From Lachnospiraceae bacterium NC2008 (GTDB lineage Bacteria; Bacillota; Clostridia; Lachnospirales; Lachnospiraceae): a stretch of 64,000 nt of DNA. The position numbers and the translations under genes are program-made. A model generated the notes under the pieces. The model did no database searches, was not told where the DNA came from, and worked only from the letters and a program-made list of their open reading frames with translations. This document shows positions 29,989-38,856 of this stretch, in pieces (position 1 is the first letter of the stretch; every line of letters starts with the position of its first letter). The stretch spans positions 124,001-188,000 of the forward strand of contig JHWS01000005.1 in assembly GCA_000687675.1 (NCBI GenBank). Direction: 5' to 3'.

Positions 29989-30954
29989 ATGAAGGTAAAT
30001 CAAAGTAACAATGAAATGTCAAATATAGCATTAAAAACATCAGGTACACAAAAAAACAAGGCTGACAATGCAAATAAAAAATCAACATCAATTAATGGGA
30101 ATTCTCTGAAAATAACTAATGATCCTATGAGTGTAAAAAGGGCACAGGCTAAGAAACAAGCTCTAAAGATTATTGGTGATGCTTATGATGCTGATAAGAA
30201 GATTGATGATGATCTTGAAACAAGAAGAGGAAAGATTCGTCAGTATAAAGAGGTTATAGGCGAGAATAGAAAGGCTATCAAAGATTTAGAAGGTCAGAGG
30301 AAGGCACTTCGTGATGAATATGGGGTGGACCCGGATAGCCAGGAAGAAAAGAATCTGGAACTTCTGGCAAAGGAAAAAGAGTCTCATTTCGCCGGTTCAA
30401 AAACAATTCTTAGCTATGAAGAACAGCTGAGGGTTAAGGAGATAAAAGAAAAGGGGCTTACTGAGTATCAAGAACGTTCCCTTGAACTTAAAGGATATGA
30501 AGAACCATATGCAGCAGATGAGTATGAAGCAAGGCAAGGTGTAGTTACTGAAAATGCAATAATAGTAAAAACTAAACTGGAACGCCTTAAAGATGATCCT
30601 ATGGTTGATGCTAATAAAGAGGCTGAAAACATCATGGATGAAGCTAACAAGGATATTGCTCAGATAGCTATGGCTGAAGCTAAGGACTATGTAGAAGAAA
30701 AGCAGGAAGAGGAGAAAGAGAAGGCCAAGGAGCAGAAGGAAAAGGCAGAGGAACTTCAAGAAAAAATTGACGAGGCCAAGGCAAGAAGAAAAGAAGAAGA
30801 AAAGTTCACCGAAGACATTATAGAAAATGCTCAGGAAATATCGGGGCCAGGAAGTAAGATTCAAGAAGCTCAGCAAGAAGTAAAGGATATGATGAACAGA
30901 ATGAAACTTGTTGAAGAGGATGTTAAAGGTACTAAAGTTGATGAGAAATTGTAG
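29989..30954 (+). CDS. Highly charged coiled-coil protein of unknown function
   Basis: A 321-residue protein, about half Lys and Glu, with long heptad-rich helices (residues about 65-110 and 215-300, for example EEEKEKAKEQKEKAEELQEKI). The N-terminal 50 residues are Asn/Ser/Lys-rich and likely disordered. No membrane segment, signal or catalytic motif is seen. AAGGAGTGG at 29977-29985 sets the start. It follows the EF-hand-type gene by 34 bases and likely shares its transcript, so the two may act together. I do not recognise the family. Confidence 0.7.
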   Translation: MKVNQSNNEMSNIALKTSGTQKNKADNANKKSTSINGNSLKITNDPMSVKRAQAKKQALKIIGDAYDADKKIDDDLETRRGKIRQYKEVIGENRKAIKDLEGQRKALRDEYGVDPDSQEEKNLELLAKEKESHFAGSKTILSYEEQLRVKEIKEKGLTEYQERSLELKGYEEPYAADEYEARQGVVTENAIIVKTKLERLKDDPMVDANKEAENIMDEANKDIAQIAMAEAKDYVEEKQEEEKEKAKEQKEKAEELQEKIDEAKARRKEEEKFTEDIIENAQEISGPGSKIQEAQQEVKDMMNRMKLVEEDVKGTKVDEKL

Positions 30955-30997
30955 GAACAGTTTCATAGCCTTGGATAGAAAAACAGAGGATTAACAT

Positions 30998-31879
30998 ATG
31001 CATTTTGTTAAGGCAAAAGGAATCATATCAGGAAATAACAAATTCCAGGGGATGAATATCTATCGTGGATGTTCTCATGGCTGTATATATTGTGATAGCC
31101 GAAGTAAATGTTATCAGTTTACCCATGCATTTGAAGATATAGAAGTTAAGGAAAATGCACCGGAGCTTCTTGAAAGAGCATTAAAATCCAAAAGACAAAA
31201 GTGCATGATTGGTACTGGGGCCATGTCAGACCCATATATGCACTGTGAAGAAAAGCTGGAACTTACCAGAAGATGTCTAGAGATTATCAATCGATATGAA
31301 TTTGGAGCCTCGGTGCTAACAAAATCTGACAGAGTGCTTAGAGACATAGACCTGTTAGATGAGATAAATCAAAAAACAAAAGCAGTAGTTCAGATGACTC
31401 TAACTACCTATGACGATAAATTATGCAGCATATTAGAGCCAAATGTATGCAATACCAAAAGACGTATAGATGTCTTAGAGGAGATGCAGAAAAGAGGTAT
31501 CCCTACCTATGTGTGGATGACACCTATACTGCCATATATTAATGACAATGAAGAGAATATTCAATCGATTCTAGAAGAGTGTGTCAGAGTAGGAGTTAAA
31601 GGTATCATATGTTATGATATGGGACTTACCCTTAGAGAAGGCGACAGAGAATATTACTACCAGGCTCTGGACAAGCATTTTCCGGGGATGAAGGAAAGAT
31701 ATATTAAAAACTATGGCAATGCTTACCAGCTGCCTAGTCCTAATAGGGATAAGCTGATGAACCTGTTTAAAGTCTATTGCAAGGACCATAATATTATCTC
31801 AGACCCTAATAAATGCTTTTACAGTATTGCAGATATGCCAGAAAAAAATGTGCAGCTAAGCCTTTTTGATGAAATATAA
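30998..31879 (+). CDS. Radical SAM protein of the spore photoproduct lyase-like group
   Basis: The 293-residue protein has CSHGCIYCD with cysteines at 25, 29 and 32, the CX3CX2C site for a [4Fe-4S] cluster that cleaves S-adenosylmethionine. GMNIYRGC before it and the later TKSDRVLRDIDLL and MTPILPYINDN segments are typical of the SPL/Rv2578c-like radical SAM family. The length fits the family core. The substrate is unknown; true spore photoproduct lyase is larger and no other DNA-repair gene is nearby. Start ATG 30998 has only a weak ribosome site (AGAGGA, 30985-30990). Confidence 0.85.
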   Translation: MHFVKAKGIISGNNKFQGMNIYRGCSHGCIYCDSRSKCYQFTHAFEDIEVKENAPELLERALKSKRQKCMIGTGAMSDPYMHCEEKLELTRRCLEIINRYEFGASVLTKSDRVLRDIDLLDEINQKTKAVVQMTLTTYDDKLCSILEPNVCNTKRRIDVLEEMQKRGIPTYVWMTPILPYINDNEENIQSILEECVRVGVKGIICYDMGLTLREGDREYYYQALDKHFPGMKERYIKNYGNAYQLPSPNRDKLMNLFKVYCKDHNIISDPNKCFYSIADMPEKNVQLSLFDEI

Positions 31880-31978
31880 TTAGTGATTTACATAAATACT
31901 GTTAATATTCGTTAAAAATAAGTATAATAATAGGTTAGGAGAGATTTTTTCACTTTTTATATAAAGGGAATTGGGGAA

Positions 31979-34231
31979 ATGAAAAGTTTAAAGGGATTTA
32001 TTAACAGGATACAAAGTTATATTTTAAATCCTGATGTAAATATGACTGAAAAATCATATATGGTTTTTTCAACTGTGGTACTTATAGCTTTATTTGTTGC
32101 AGTACCATGTGGTCTTATAATGAGAGAACCATTTATTGCAACCATATCTACTTTGTTAGGTGCTATAGCATTTACTATCTATGTTTACGTTTCCTATAAA
32201 AAACACTTAATCCAAAAAGCAAGAATAGTTTTATCAATCATAGTTGTATTCGTTTTCTTACCGGCTATGTTTTTTACAAATGGCGGTGTATCTGGCGGAA
32301 CACCAATTTGGCTGCTTCTTGGAACTATATATGTAGCATTTATACTTGATGGTGTATTTAAGTATATTATGCTTTTCTTAGATGTTCTGGTAACTGCAAT
32401 ATGCTGGATAGTTGGTTATTATTATCCAAGTACTGTTGTGGAGTACTCAAGAGAAGGAGACTTTATTGATACAATATCAGCTCTGTATATTGTAGGCGGA
32501 ATTGTTTTCATTCTTACATCTTTCCATGTGACTATGCTTAGAAAAGAAGGGGTAGAAAAAACCTCCCGCAGGCTTTTCGAACAGACTGCAACAGCTCTTG
32601 TAAACTCAATCGATGCCAAGGACGAATATACTCATGGACACTCTGCCAGGGTTGCCGATTATTCGAAAAAGATAGCAGAGTTTGCCGGCAAGAGTTCAGC
32701 GGAATGCGATGAGATATATTATGTGGCGCTTCTTCATGATGTTGGAAAGATAGGTATACCTGTAAGTATTATCAGTAAAAAAGGAAGGCTTACAGATGAA
32801 GAATATGATGTGATAAAGCAGCATCCGGTACTAGGCTCTAAGATACTTGAAAGTGTTAATGAATATCCAAATCTTGTTATAGGTGCAAAGTATCATCATG
32901 AAAGATATGATGGTAAGGGATATCCAGAAGGGCTTAAAGGAAAAGAGATTCCTGAAATTGCCAGAATCATTGCTGTAGCTGATGCATATGATGCTATGAC
33001 ATCCAACAGAAGCTATAGAGCAGCTATTCCTCAGCATATTGTTAGAGAAGAACTGGTAAAAGGTATAGGAACCCAGTTTGATCCTAACTTCGCAAGAAGT
33101 ATGATTCGTATGATAGATATGGATATTGAATATAAGATGAAGGAGAGCGTATCCGGTGCAGCTGCTTCAAAAAGTAATGGGGTTCACTGCGAAAGTATCT
33201 ATCACGACTGCACAGATGGTATATGTGTTACCAGAAAGAAAACTGACATACGCTTCTTAAGCAGACCTGATAATGAAGCTGCTGATGGGCAGGGCTTCCC
33301 AACTATTATAGTATTTGACTCTCTTGATGCTAAGGTTCATCCCGGAGAGGAGAATAACAAGGATTTACTTTACTTTGAGTATGCTCAGATTAGAGCAGAT
33401 GGAGCAGTAATAGAGCGCAATGTTCGAAAGAGTGAAGTCAGATTTCATGATGCTCCGGCTAATCCTCAGTGGAATGATGCAAGTATCTCTGACCGTGGAC
33501 TTATGTATAAGATTGAAACTGTCAGAAACAGAGATCATGTAATCATATCAGTTACAAGTGAGAAGAGATGTTTTGATGTTATACTTGCTCTTCCAGACAC
33601 ATCCCGTTACGTTTCTCTTGCATTTTCTGGGGAACGTTGCAACATCTATAATATAAAAGTTGATACAGATACAGTTGATACAGAGTTTGAAGCTATTCCA
33701 CGTATCGCTGAAGAAATTAGTTACACAAAGAATTGTCCAGTTGGAGATATTCCTAATATAGAGATAGATGGACCTAGATTTGCAACAACCAAGGGTATCA
33801 GACTGGATGAGGATATAACTGTCAGGTTTCATGCAGTCAGCTATCCTACAGCCAGACTTGTTTGGCATTGTCCTTATTTTAGTATTTTTACATCTTCGAA
33901 TGGAAGAGTTGATGCGGAGGATTTCAGAGAATTCTTGCTTCTAAAGATGGATGGTGAAAACTGGAAGTCGGAAGAACCTGTTGAGAACAATGTTATAGTT
34001 AATCAGACAGAGAGTTTTAAAAACTGGAATGAATGGATGGACAGATGCAAGCAGGGACTTGAATGTAAAATATCTATTCGAAGAGAAGGTAATAAGGTAA
34101 TTATGAAGACTGAAAATCTGGGTATAGCTCTTGATAGTACTACAGTAATATTAGATGGTACAGAGGAATTATATTTTGCTCTTACAGGAGATCAGTGTGC
34201 TATATCTAATATACGTTTATCTAAAAATTAA
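31979..34231 (+). CDS. HD-GYP domain membrane protein with duplicated C-terminal modules
   Basis: The 750-residue protein has five to six membrane segments in residues 25-185, then a cytoplasmic HD-GYP domain: HGHSARVADYS, LLHDVGKIGIP near 250, KYHHERYDGKGYPEGLKG near 303 and ADAYDAMTSNRSYR. HD-GYP enzymes hydrolyse cyclic di-GMP (or related cyclic dinucleotides). The catalytic His/Asp set looks complete. Beyond residue 385 lies about 365 residues unusual for HD-GYP proteins: two modules each ending in a copy of one motif, LAFSGERCNIYNIKV (near 546) and FALTGDQCAISNIRL (near 732), spaced about 186 residues. These look beta-rich and, by topology, cytoplasmic. Start ATG 31979 has a weak site (GGGGAA). 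Confidence 0.88.
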   Translation: MKSLKGFINRIQSYILNPDVNMTEKSYMVFSTVVLIALFVAVPCGLIMREPFIATISTLLGAIAFTIYVYVSYKKHLIQKARIVLSIIVVFVFLPAMFFTNGGVSGGTPIWLLLGTIYVAFILDGVFKYIMLFLDVLVTAICWIVGYYYPSTVVEYSREGDFIDTISALYIVGGIVFILTSFHVTMLRKEGVEKTSRRLFEQTATALVNSIDAKDEYTHGHSARVADYSKKIAEFAGKSSAECDEIYYVALLHDVGKIGIPVSIISKKGRLTDEEYDVIKQHPVLGSKILESVNEYPNLVIGAKYHHERYDGKGYPEGLKGKEIPEIARIIAVADAYDAMTSNRSYRAAIPQHIVREELVKGIGTQFDPNFARSMIRMIDMDIEYKMKESVSGAAASKSNGVHCESIYHDCTDGICVTRKKTDIRFLSRPDNEAADGQGFPTIIVFDSLDAKVHPGEENNKDLLYFEYAQIRADGAVIERNVRKSEVRFHDAPANPQWNDASISDRGLMYKIETVRNRDHVIISVTSEKRCFDVILALPDTSRYVSLAFSGERCNIYNIKVDTDTVDTEFEAIPRIAEEISYTKNCPVGDIPNIEIDGPRFATTKGIRLDEDITVRFHAVSYPTARLVWHCPYFSIFTSSNGRVDAEDFREFLLLKMDGENWKSEEPVENNVIVNQTESFKNWNEWMDRCKQGLECKISIRREGNKVIMKTENLGIALDSTTVILDGTEELYFALTGDQCAISNIRLSKN

Positions 34232-34305
34232 TATATAGATAGCAAGTTTTATTTGAAAAGTTTCGATATATAGATAACAAAATAAGTGATATAATAATTG
34301 AAATG

Positions 34306-34314
34306 TGGTATAAT
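34306..34314 (+). promoter_or_regulatory. Extended -10 promoter before the second FliD-like gene
   Basis: TGG followed by TATAAT (34309-34314) is an extended -10 element; no good -35 box is present at 17 bases, as usual for this class. The start would be about 40 bases before ATG 34359. No flagellar sigma-28 site was found here. Confidence 0.5.
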
Positions 34315-34358
34315 GTAATACACCAAAGAGTATATACGCTGTAAGGGGAGGTGTCATT

Positions 34359-35087
34359 ATGAGAATTTCAAATACAAATACTGACCTATCGCCATTATTT
34401 GCAACTAATAAAACAGACAGCATATTCGATTCTATTGATCTTGGAACTTATGATTCAATCAAGAATGGCAGCTATAATAAACTGCTAAAGAATTATTATG
34501 CAGAGAAGAAGAAAATAGAATCAGAACAGGTTGATAAGACTTCTAAAGAAGATAAGAAGACTGATACTACTAATAAAACAGATACCAGCAAGGATACTGA
34601 TAAGACAGGTCTTTCAACTCTTAAGAAAGATGCTGATATACTTAAGAAATCAGTTGATAAGCTTGCAAGTGATGACTTGTGGAAACAGACCGCAGGCGTT
34701 ACAGATAAGGATAAGATTGTAAGCGCAGTTAAAGATTTTGCTGAGAATTACAATGATGTTCTTAGTCAGGCTTCGAAAGTTAATAACAAAGATGTTAGCT
34801 TGGATGTAGGTTATATGAAAGATATGACTAAGACATTTTCCAAGGTGCTTGATAAGGTTGGCATAAGCGTAGGCACTGATGGCAAGCTTTCAGTAGATGG
34901 AGATAAGCTTAAGAATGCTGATGATGCAACATTAAAGAATCTATTTAATGGAGCTGCAACATACGGTGCTCAGATTGCTGACAAAGCAAATAACATTTCA
35001 AATGATGTAATTAGAAACAATAGCCTATATGGTAATGGTGGACTTATTACTGATTCAGTAGCTGGTTTATTTGATAAGGGAATATAA
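34359..35087 (+). CDS. FliD C-terminal-like protein with conserved KNGSY N-terminal motif
   Basis: A 242-residue Ser/Lys/Asp-rich protein without signal peptide. Its N-terminus holds LGTYDSIKNGSYNKLLKNYY, a motif I associate with short Lachnospiraceae proteins of unknown function. The C-terminal half resembles the FliD C-terminal domain: VKDFAENYNDVLSQAS and VGISVGTDGKLSVDGDKL followed by LKNLFNGAATY. The hypervariable middle of FliD is missing. It may be exported by the flagellar apparatus or be a degenerate relative of the 3.5-4.8 kb FliD-like protein. GGGGAGG at 34345-34351 sets the start; a terminator follows. Confidence 0.6.
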   Translation: MRISNTNTDLSPLFATNKTDSIFDSIDLGTYDSIKNGSYNKLLKNYYAEKKKIESEQVDKTSKEDKKTDTTNKTDTSKDTDKTGLSTLKKDADILKKSVDKLASDDLWKQTAGVTDKDKIVSAVKDFAENYNDVLSQASKVNNKDVSLDVGYMKDMTKTFSKVLDKVGISVGTDGKLSVDGDKLKNADDATLKNLFNGAATYGAQIADKANNISNDVIRNNSLYGNGGLITDSVAGLFDKGI

Positions 35088-35120
35088 ACTGGCAGACAGA
35101 CAACAATCATGTTACTATTA

Positions 35121-35160
35121 AGACGCAATTTTCAAGGATATTGGAAGTTGCGTCTTTTTT
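35121..35160 (+). terminator. Terminator before rsmH
   Basis: AGACGCAA (35121-35128) pairs with TTGCGTCT (35148-35155), with a small inner CAA/TTG pairing, followed by a T-tract. Confidence 0.88.
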
Positions 35161-35200
35161 TGCGGCGTAGTTTTGAATCATTTTTATATGAGGAATATAG

Positions 35201-36277
35201 ATGGAAGATAATCAGAATATGGAGACTGGGCATAAGCGAAGAGTTCGCTATAGCGGTAAATACCCTAAGAAATTCAGTGAAAAATATAAAGAGCATAATC
35301 CTGAAAAGTATAAGGAACATATGCAGCATGTTATTGATAAGGGTAACACTCCTGCTGGTATGCATATATCCATAATGGTAGATGAGGTTCTTGATGCGCT
35401 TAAGATTAAGCCAGGTATGACAGGTCTTGACTGTACTTTAGGATATGGCGGCCATACTAGTAAGCTTCTTGAAAAGTTAGAAGGTAGTGGACATCTTTAC
35501 TCTCTTGATATAGACCCTATAGAGATAGTTAAGACAACAGAGAGAGTAAGGGCAAAAGGCTTCGGAGAGGATATTTGGACTCCTATACATACTAACTTTA
35601 GAAATATAGGGCAGGTCGCAGCAGAACATGGTCCTTTTGATTTTATTATGGCTGACCTTGGAGTGTCTTCTATGCAGATAGATAATCCAGAAAGAGGTTT
35701 TTCATGGAGAGAGGACGGGCCATTAGATCTTAGATTTAATCCAGGCAGTGGCCAGTCGGCAGCAGAGAGAATAAAGTCTTTATCAAGAGATGAACTTGAG
35801 AATATGTTTATAGAAAATTCAGACGAACCATATGCTCATTCTATTGCTGCTGCTATAGAAAAGAGAAATCGTGCCCACAAGTTTATTGAAACAACTGCTG
35901 AATTAAAAGCACTCATTGAAGAAGTTGTATCTAATGAAAAAGATATAAAGAATCTTGATAAGGATGGGCAAAAAGAGGCTATTAAGAAATCTTGTACTAG
36001 AGTATTTCAGGCTATCCGAATAGATGTTAATCAGGAACTGGATGTTTTATATGAATTCTTAGAGGCACTGCCAGATGCTCTTGCTTCAGGAGGTAGAGCA
36101 GCTATTCTTACATTTCATTCTGGAGAAGACCGCCTGGTTAAGCAATTTTTTAAGATGTATAAGAAAGATGGTATATACTCTGAGATAGCAGATGATGTTA
36201 TCAGACCATCTAAAGAAGAGTGTTATCGTAATCCAAGAGCACATTCTACTAAGCTTAGATATGCTGTTAAAGCATAG
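35201..36277 (+). CDS. rsmH: 16S rRNA (cytosine1402-N4)-methyltransferase, long form
   Basis: The 358-residue protein carries the RsmH set: ISIMVDEVLDALKIKPGMTGLDCTLGYGGH (residues about 56-85, SAM site), MADLGVSSMQIDNPERGFSWREDGPLDLRF and VFQAIRIDVNQEL, ending with SFHSGED-like TFHSGEDRLVKQFF. It methylates N4 of C1402 in 16S rRNA. It is about 45 residues longer than standard RsmH because of a basic N-terminal extension (HKRRVRYSGKYPKKF). It lies outside a division/cell-wall cluster (no mraZ, ftsL or pbp nearby), so it may be a second paralogue. A terminator precedes it and ybaK follows by 31 bases. Confidence 0.85.
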   Translation: MEDNQNMETGHKRRVRYSGKYPKKFSEKYKEHNPEKYKEHMQHVIDKGNTPAGMHISIMVDEVLDALKIKPGMTGLDCTLGYGGHTSKLLEKLEGSGHLYSLDIDPIEIVKTTERVRAKGFGEDIWTPIHTNFRNIGQVAAEHGPFDFIMADLGVSSMQIDNPERGFSWREDGPLDLRFNPGSGQSAAERIKSLSRDELENMFIENSDEPYAHSIAAAIEKRNRAHKFIETTAELKALIEEVVSNEKDIKNLDKDGQKEAIKKSCTRVFQAIRIDVNQELDVLYEFLEALPDALASGGRAAILTFHSGEDRLVKQFFKMYKKDGIYSEIADDVIRPSKEECYRNPRAHSTKLRYAVKA

Positions 36278-36308
36278 TTCTATAACCTAAATATGAAAGG
36301 CAAATGTT

Positions 36309-36788
36309 ATGAAAAACAAAGTGGAAAAGACCAATGTCTGCAGAGTATTAGATGCTAAGAAGGTTCAGTACCAGATGCATACATATGAACCTGATGGCAG
36401 TCTTACAGGGCAGCAGATTGCTGATATATTAGGTGAAGATCCATCACATGTATTTAAGACTTTAGTAACAGTTGGTAAAACAGGAAACCATTATGTGTTT
36501 GATGTTCCAGTTATGATGGAGCTTGATCTTAAGAAGGCAGCAGCTGCTGTTGGAGAAAAGAACATAGAGATGATTACCCAAAAGGAACTTCTTCCGCTTA
36601 CAGGCTATGTTCACGGTGGATGTTCTCCTATAGGTATGAAGAAGCAGTTTACAACTGTTATGGACTGTTCAGCTAAGGATATGGATAAGATATTCGTAAG
36701 TGGTGGTAAACTTGGATGTCAGGTTGAGTTATCACCAGCTGATTTGGAAAAGGTTGTAAAAATAAAATATGAAAATATTGTGAAATAA
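36309..36788 (+). CDS. ybaK: Cys-tRNA(Pro) deacylase YbaK/EbsC family
   Basis: A 159-residue protein with ADILGEDPSHVFKTLVTVG, containing the conserved lysine of the editing pocket, and HGGCSPIGMKKQF near residue 103, the family's GGxSPxG loop. YbaK removes cysteine wrongly attached to tRNA-Pro. Length is normal for the family. GAAAGG at 36295-36300 precedes the ATG. It follows rsmH closely and probably shares its transcript. Confidence 0.9.
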   Translation: MKNKVEKTNVCRVLDAKKVQYQMHTYEPDGSLTGQQIADILGEDPSHVFKTLVTVGKTGNHYVFDVPVMMELDLKKAAAAVGEKNIEMITQKELLPLTGYVHGGCSPIGMKKQFTTVMDCSAKDMDKIFVSGGKLGCQVELSPADLEKVVKIKYENIVK

Positions 36789-36906
36789 TTTCAAATAGTA
36801 TAAATTTTGAAATTATATATGCTATAAAAGGTTAGTAAAAATGCCGGTTACAACGGCTATATATATGATATAATTCCATTGTTTATTAACGATGGTTAAT
36901 TATATA

Positions 36907-36915
36907 TGTTATAAT
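36907..36915 (+). promoter_or_regulatory. Extended -10 promoter upstream of the 36.9 kb gene
   Basis: TGT followed by TATAAT (36910-36915) forms an extended -10. It lies 21 bases before ATG 36936, so the leader would be very short. Several small A/T hairpins fill the gap from 36790, none with a clear T-tract. Confidence 0.5.
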
Positions 36916-36935
36916 ATTGTTAGGAAGGAACTACT

Positions 36936-37472
36936 ATGATTAACTTACAAAATTACCCAAATATCTCTACTTATGTGCAGAGAAAAGGAGGTCTTAAAGA
37001 CGGTCTTTTAAACAAAGGAATTCGTAAGGAATGGGAGGCTAGCTGGGAGAGAGTAACACCTCAGGACTTAGAACTTTTTGATAGAGAGATCGTTAATGGC
37101 AACGAAGTATTTGATGCAGTTGTAACACCTAATTTTATTATGGTTTACAGATTCCACTGCGTAAAGATTATTCCAGTTAGAGACATTATATGGATGTATG
37201 CAAGAGTTGTTAAATCGACTATGTATTTTATCCCATATAACAAGACACATTCACTCCTCGTATTAGACAGATTTGGTAACTGGGAGACTCTTGGATCTAC
37301 AAATACAGGTGGATTTTCTAAGAAAACTCCAGGTGAAGATGCTTGCCAGTTCATTGGTAGCATAATAGGCCAGACAAGACCAGGTATCGTATTTGGGTAC
37401 AGTGACGAGTTGGCAAGGTTGGCCAATAAGAACTTAAATCAGTTCGTGGCCATGGTAGATTCAAAATCGTAA
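36936..37472 (+). CDS. Conserved-looking protein of unknown function
   Basis: A 178-residue soluble protein beginning MINLQNYPNISTYVQRKGG. The middle (FDAVVTPNFIMVYRFHCVKIIPVRDIIWMYARVVKSTMYF, read over residues about 50-90) alternates hydrophobic and polar residues like a PH-type beta barrel. No signal peptide or catalytic motif is seen. GGAAGGAA at 36921-36928 sets the start. It is followed by a TetR gene after 28 bases, so it may be co-expressed with or controlled by that regulator. Family not recognised. Confidence 0.7.
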   Translation: MINLQNYPNISTYVQRKGGLKDGLLNKGIRKEWEASWERVTPQDLELFDREIVNGNEVFDAVVTPNFIMVYRFHCVKIIPVRDIIWMYARVVKSTMYFIPYNKTHSLLVLDRFGNWETLGSTNTGGFSKKTPGEDACQFIGSIIGQTRPGIVFGYSDELARLANKNLNQFVAMVDSKS

Positions 37473-37500
37473 AAGATTTTAATGAGGTAATGAAGTAATT

Positions 37501-38097
37501 ATGGGCGACAAAACAACAAAAGAAAAACTTATGGATTCTGCCTTAAAGCTTTTCTCTACAAAGGGCTTTGATGGCACAAGCGTTGATGAGATAGCAGAAG
37601 CTATCGGTATTAAGGGGCCTAACCTTTATAACTACTTTAAAGGCAAAGAGGCATTACTTGATTCACTTATTACAACTTCAGAAGAAGCATATAAGGGTAA
37701 TATGAATAGGATAGCATCCACACCAAGAGCTATCAGATCTGGCAAGGATTTAAAAGAACATTCATTAGGACTTTTAAGTTTTACTCTTAATAATGAACAG
37801 GCAGTTCAGATGAGAAGGCTTCTTACTATTGAGCAGTTTAGAAATGAAAGGTTTGCAAAGTTAGCTACTAAATACTCTATTGAGAATATGGTTGGGTTAT
37901 ATACAGGCATATTTAAAGAGATGATTAAAGATGGTCTTGTGAAAGATTATGATCCGGAAACATTAGCAATAACTTTTGCTCTCCCTATTTCAGAGTATAT
38001 AGCTCTTAGTGATAGAGATGCTAATAATAAAGAAGATGCTATGAAGAAGATAGAAAATCATATTGATTTCTTTGTTAAGACTTTCTGTTTAGCGTAA
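37501..38097 (+). CDS. TetR/AcrR-family transcriptional regulator
   Basis: The 198-residue protein has the N-terminal TetR helix-turn-helix: LKLFSTKGFDGTSVDEIAEAIGIKGPNLYNYFKGKEALL over residues about 12-50. The remainder is the helical ligand-binding and dimer domain. Ligand and target genes are unknown; neighbours are a protein of unknown function upstream and maf downstream beyond a terminator. AATGAGGTAA at 37480-37489 is a modest ribosome site. Confidence 0.9.
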   Translation: MGDKTTKEKLMDSALKLFSTKGFDGTSVDEIAEAIGIKGPNLYNYFKGKEALLDSLITTSEEAYKGNMNRIASTPRAIRSGKDLKEHSLGLLSFTLNNEQAVQMRRLLTIEQFRNERFAKLATKYSIENMVGLYTGIFKEMIKDGLVKDYDPETLAITFALPISEYIALSDRDANNKEDAMKKIENHIDFFVKTFCLA

Positions 38098-38127
38098 TAT
38101 AGTGTAATATATGAAATAAGTTGCTGT

Positions 38128-38154
38128 AAGCGGTGCGATAGCACCGCTTATTTT
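38128..38154 (+). terminator. Terminator between tetR and maf
   Basis: AAGCGGTGC (38128-38136) pairs perfectly with GCACCGCTT (38141-38149) over GATA, followed by ATTTT. Confidence 0.85.
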
Positions 38155-38177
38155 GTAGAGTGAAAGGAATTGTGTTG

Positions 38178-38831
38178 ATGAATAAATATAGTTTGATTCT
38201 TGCTTCAGGTTCTCCGAGACGTAAGGAGATTATATCTAAATATGGGTATGAATTTACTATAGAGAAGGCAGAAGGCGAGGAACAAACAGATGAAACTCGT
38301 CCAGCTGAGGTGGTAAAAGTACTTTCATTTAAGAAGGCAGAAGAAGTTGCTTATAAAGTGCTTAATGGATTAGTTCCTTCGTGCAAGGATATGGATATTA
38401 ATAAGGGGATTCATATATTAGGGGCTGATACTATAGTTGCTGTATATGATGACAATGCAGGAATGGATATAATTCTCGGAAAGCCAAGGGATAGAGATGA
38501 GGCAGCCTGCATGATAGAGATGCTTTCAGGAAGAGCTCACCAGGTATATACAGGAGTTACACTTATTACAGTTAAAGGAGAAGAAACTATAATAAAGAGT
38601 GTGGCTGAAAAAACAGATGTATATGTAAAGCCTATGACTAAAGATGAGATAGACCAGTATGTGGCAACAGGTGAATGTGATGACAAGGCAGGCTCCTATG
38701 CTATACAGGGAATCTTTGGCAAGTATATAGATCATTTTGATGGGGATTTTGAGAATGTGGTTGGTCTTCCTGGCCAGTTAGTAGATAATATGATTAAAGA
38801 GTCTGAAAAAGAGATGGAAGAAGTTGGTTAG
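38178..38831 (+). CDS. maf: Maf-type nucleoside triphosphate pyrophosphatase
   Basis: The 217-residue protein starts NKYSLILASGSPRRKEII, the Maf N-terminal signature, and contains GADTIVAVYDD and KAGSYAIQGIFGKYIDHFDGDFENVVGLP. Maf proteins hydrolyse dTTP/UTP and modified nucleotides, acting as house-cleaning enzymes. ATG 38178 fits the GAAAGGA at 38162-38168; a GTG at 38160 in frame would have no site. It begins just after the tetR terminator, and a glycosyltransferase gene follows 25 bases after its stop. Confidence 0.93.
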   Translation: MNKYSLILASGSPRRKEIISKYGYEFTIEKAEGEEQTDETRPAEVVKVLSFKKAEEVAYKVLNGLVPSCKDMDINKGIHILGADTIVAVYDDNAGMDIILGKPRDRDEAACMIEMLSGRAHQVYTGVTLITVKGEETIIKSVAEKTDVYVKPMTKDEIDQYVATGECDDKAGSYAIQGIFGKYIDHFDGDFENVVGLPGQLVDNMIKESEKEMEEVG

Positions 38832-38856
38832 TGTATAGCTTTAAGGGGGCAGATAC

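Noticed and set aside
30397-30966. A 189-codon minus-strand frame rich in Phe and Leu, resembling a membrane protein.
   Set aside because: It is the complement of the Lys/Glu-rich coiled-coil gene; GAA/AAG codons read backwards give Phe/Leu.
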